Origin: Streptomyces speibonae
Lineage (GTDB): Bacteria; Actinomycetota; Actinomycetes; Streptomycetales; Streptomycetaceae
Assembly (NCBI GenBank): GCA_000715605.1
Contig: KL568548.1
Coordinates: 51,314 to 57,689, forward strand
DNA: 6,376 nucleotides
Reading direction: 5' to 3'
This document shows, one piece after another, positions 4,968-6,376 of the stretch. The notes beneath the pieces were generated by a model. That model did no database searches. It was not told where the DNA came from and saw nothing but the letters and a program-made list of their open reading frames with translations. The position numbers were made by a program, and so were the translations under genes. Position 1 is the first letter of the stretch, and the number at the start of each line of letters is the position of its first letter.

Positions 4968-6347
4968 GTGACCCTTTGGACTTCTCTTGAGCCGGTGTCG
5001 ACGACGGTGGACCCCGGCGACAGCGCGACGGTGCGGCTGCGGGTGCGCAACACCGGTGACGTCGTGGACGAATACCGGTTCGAGCCGGTGGGTGACCTCG
5101 CGCCGTGGACGCGGGTGGAGCCGCAGTCGCTGCGGTTGTTCCCGGGCACCACGGGGACGGTGGAGGTGTCGTTCACCGTGCCGCGGACACCGGACGCGGC
5201 GGCCGGGCCGCATCCGTACGCGGTGCGGATCACGCCCACGGAGCATCCGGAGGCGACAACCGTCCCCGAGGGGAACCTGACCGTGACCCCGTTCACCGAG
5301 GTGCGGGCCGAGCTGGTGCCGCCGGTGGTGAAGGGACGTCTGCGGGGGCGTCCGAGGCTGGCGGTGGACAACCTCGGGAACACCAAGGTGACCGCGTCGC
5401 TGAGCGGCAGTGACAACGGCGAGCAGCTCTCGTACGACCTGGCTCCGGCCAATGTCCAGATCGAGCCCGGGCGGGCGGTGTTCGTCGAGACGCGGCTGAA
5501 GCCGCGGGAGATCATCTGGCTCGGTTCGCAGCAGGAGCGCCCGTACACGCTGGCGGTGAAGCGGTCGGGCGCCGATCCGGTCGAGGTGGAGGGCAAGTTC
5601 GTCCAGCGGGGCTTCCTTCCCCGGTGGCTGGCCACGGTGCTGGGGATGGTGCTGGCGCTGGCCGTCGCGTTCGTGGTCGTCTGGCTGGCCTACAAGCCGC
5701 AGGTCCGCTCCCTGGCCACCGAACAGACGGCGAAGACCGAGGCCGGCGCGATACCCGTGCCCAGCCCGGCGCTGTCCGCTCCGGCCGCCCTGCCGAGCAC
5801 CGTGCCGTCACAGGAGGAGAAGGCGCCCGAACCGGAGAAGCAGGACACCGGGAACGCGGACGGTGCGGGCTCCGAGGACGAGGACGAGGCGTCCGGTGAC
5901 GACCAGAAGGAGACGGAGAAGAAGAAGGAGGAGGAGTCCGTCGCCCTGGTCGGTGACCTCATCGTGGGCATCGGCTCCGACCGGTGCGTCACCGTCCCGC
6001 TGAAGAAGGGCAAGGCGCACGACGGCACCGGTCTGGTGCTGCAGGACTGCGACCCCGAGGCCGCCAACCAGCGGTGGGACTTCCGGGGCGACGGCACCGT
6101 CCGCTCCATGGACATGTGCATGGATGTGGCCTGGGGCTCCCGGGACGACGGCGCCCTGATCCAGCTGGCCCGGTGCAGCGGCAACCCTGCCCAGACCTTC
6201 GTGACCAGCGGTGAGCAGTACCTCGTCAACCCGCAGTCGCAGAAGTGCGTGGACGCCATGTGGAGCGGCACCGCCAACGGAACGGGGCTGCATCTGTGGA
6301 CGTGCGGGAACACGCCCAACCAGAAGTGGCGGCGGCAGTCCGTCTGA
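4968..6347 (+). CDS. Single-pass membrane protein with Ig-like N-terminal region and C-terminal ricin-B-type lectin domain
   Basis: This is a 459-residue protein. Residues 1 to about 215 are beta-rich, resembling two Ig-like (NEW3/CARDB-like) repeats: [26 protein letters not shown] and APWTRVEP appear in the first, and [20 protein letters not shown] in the second. One transmembrane helix lies at about 220-242, followed by a Pro/Ser then Glu/Lys/Asp-rich linker (about 243-325). Residues 326-459 form a ricin-B/CBM13 beta-trefoil with three repeats; the QxW positions are Q368-W370, a degenerate Q409-F411 and Q452-W454. Six Cys pair one per repeat, suggesting disulfides outside the cell. No signal peptide precedes the Ig-like part, so that part is probably cytoplasmic. 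The GTG at 4968 is chosen because MTLWTSLEP starts the domain; an ATG at 4911 has no ribosome site. The ligand is probably a sugar polymer, but that is not shown. No catalytic motif is seen. Confidence 0.85.
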   Translation: MTLWTSLEPVSTTVDPGDSATVRLRVRNTGDVVDEYRFEPVGDLAPWTRVEPQSLRLFPGTTGTVEVSFTVPRTPDAAAGPHPYAVRITPTEHPEATTVPEGNLTVTPFTEVRAELVPPVVKGRLRGRPRLAVDNLGNTKVTASLSGSDNGEQLSYDLAPANVQIEPGRAVFVETRLKPREIIWLGSQQERPYTLAVKRSGADPVEVEGKFVQRGFLPRWLATVLGMVLALAVAFVVVWLAYKPQVRSLATEQTAKTEAGAIPVPSPALSAPAALPSTVPSQEEKAPEPEKQDTGNADGAGSEDEDEASGDDQKETEKKKEEESVALVGDLIVGIGSDRCVTVPLKKGKAHDGTGLVLQDCDPEAANQRWDFRGDGTVRSMDMCMDVAWGSRDDGALIQLARCSGNPAQTFVTSGEQYLVNPQSQKCVDAMWSGTANGTGLHLWTCGNTPNQKWRRQSV

Positions 6348-6348
6348 C

Positions 6349-6374
6349 CCGGTGCCGGGCCCGTCCCGCACCGG
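6349..6374 (+). terminator. Hairpin after the lectin protein gene, probable terminator at window edge
   Basis: CCGGTGC (6349-6355) pairs with GCACCGG (6368-6374), and GGG (6357-6359) with CCC (6365-6367), leaving a bulged C and the loop CCCGT. It begins 1 nt after the stop codon. Any T-run would lie beyond the window. Confidence 0.55.
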
Positions 6375-6376
6375 CT

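Noticed and set aside
4611..5246. In-frame N-terminal extension of rph by about 212 residues
   Set aside because: RNase PH normally starts MSRxDGR as at 4610; the extension runs through non-coding DNA and antisense to the lectin gene, with Arg/Pro-rich residues.

Overview
The window is very GC-rich (about 70% or more by eye). Its genes have strongly GC-biased third positions, GGAGG-type ribosome sites, GTG starts, and protein families typical of Streptomyces or a close actinobacterial relative. That genus call is an inference from recognised sequence families; no search was run. It looks like ordinary core chromosome. There is no transposase, phage gene, CRISPR array or recombination scar.

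Layout, left to right. (1) The 3' end of a class A penicillin-binding protein gene (+), with the KTGT box and a long Gly/Ser/Asp/Pro-rich tail. (2) Convergent to it, a small multidrug resistance (SMR) gene of the SugE/Gdx guanidinium-exporter type (-). Its leader holds a good match to the guanidine-III (ykkC-III) riboswitch. (3) Upstream on the same strand, a DUF3618 small membrane protein gene followed by a GroES-family gene, ending at a perfect 38-bp palindrome with a T-run. (4) Divergent from that pair, bcp (thiol peroxidase, +), followed by a tRNA-Leu(UAG) gene (+). (5) A minus-strand cluster read as rph (RNase PH), a small putative lipoprotein, and rdgB (ITP/XTP pyrophosphatase). rdgB ends 4 bp from the tRNA 3' end. 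(6) A 357-bp non-coding region rich in inverted repeats. (7) A divergent + strand gene for a membrane protein with a C-terminal ricin-B-type lectin domain, followed by a hairpin at the window edge.

How the parts fit. The best-supported regulatory unit is riboswitch plus exporter: guanidine would be sensed by the leader RNA and expelled by the encoded transporter. The leader sequence suggests a translational ON switch, because the 3' strand of the aptamer pseudoknot can alternatively pair with the Shine-Dalgarno region. rph and rdgB form a housekeeping RNA/nucleotide quality-control neighbourhood. bcp, GroES and DUF3618 suggest a loose stress/envelope grouping, but that link is only positional.

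Three genes (rdgB, rph, lectin protein) lack a convincing Shine-Dalgarno and have a -10-like hexamer ending 6-7 nt before the start codon, as expected for leaderless mRNAs. I see no clearly unprecedented multi-gene system. The most interesting items are the riboswitch details, the lectin protein's topology, and the inverted-repeat-rich intergenic region.
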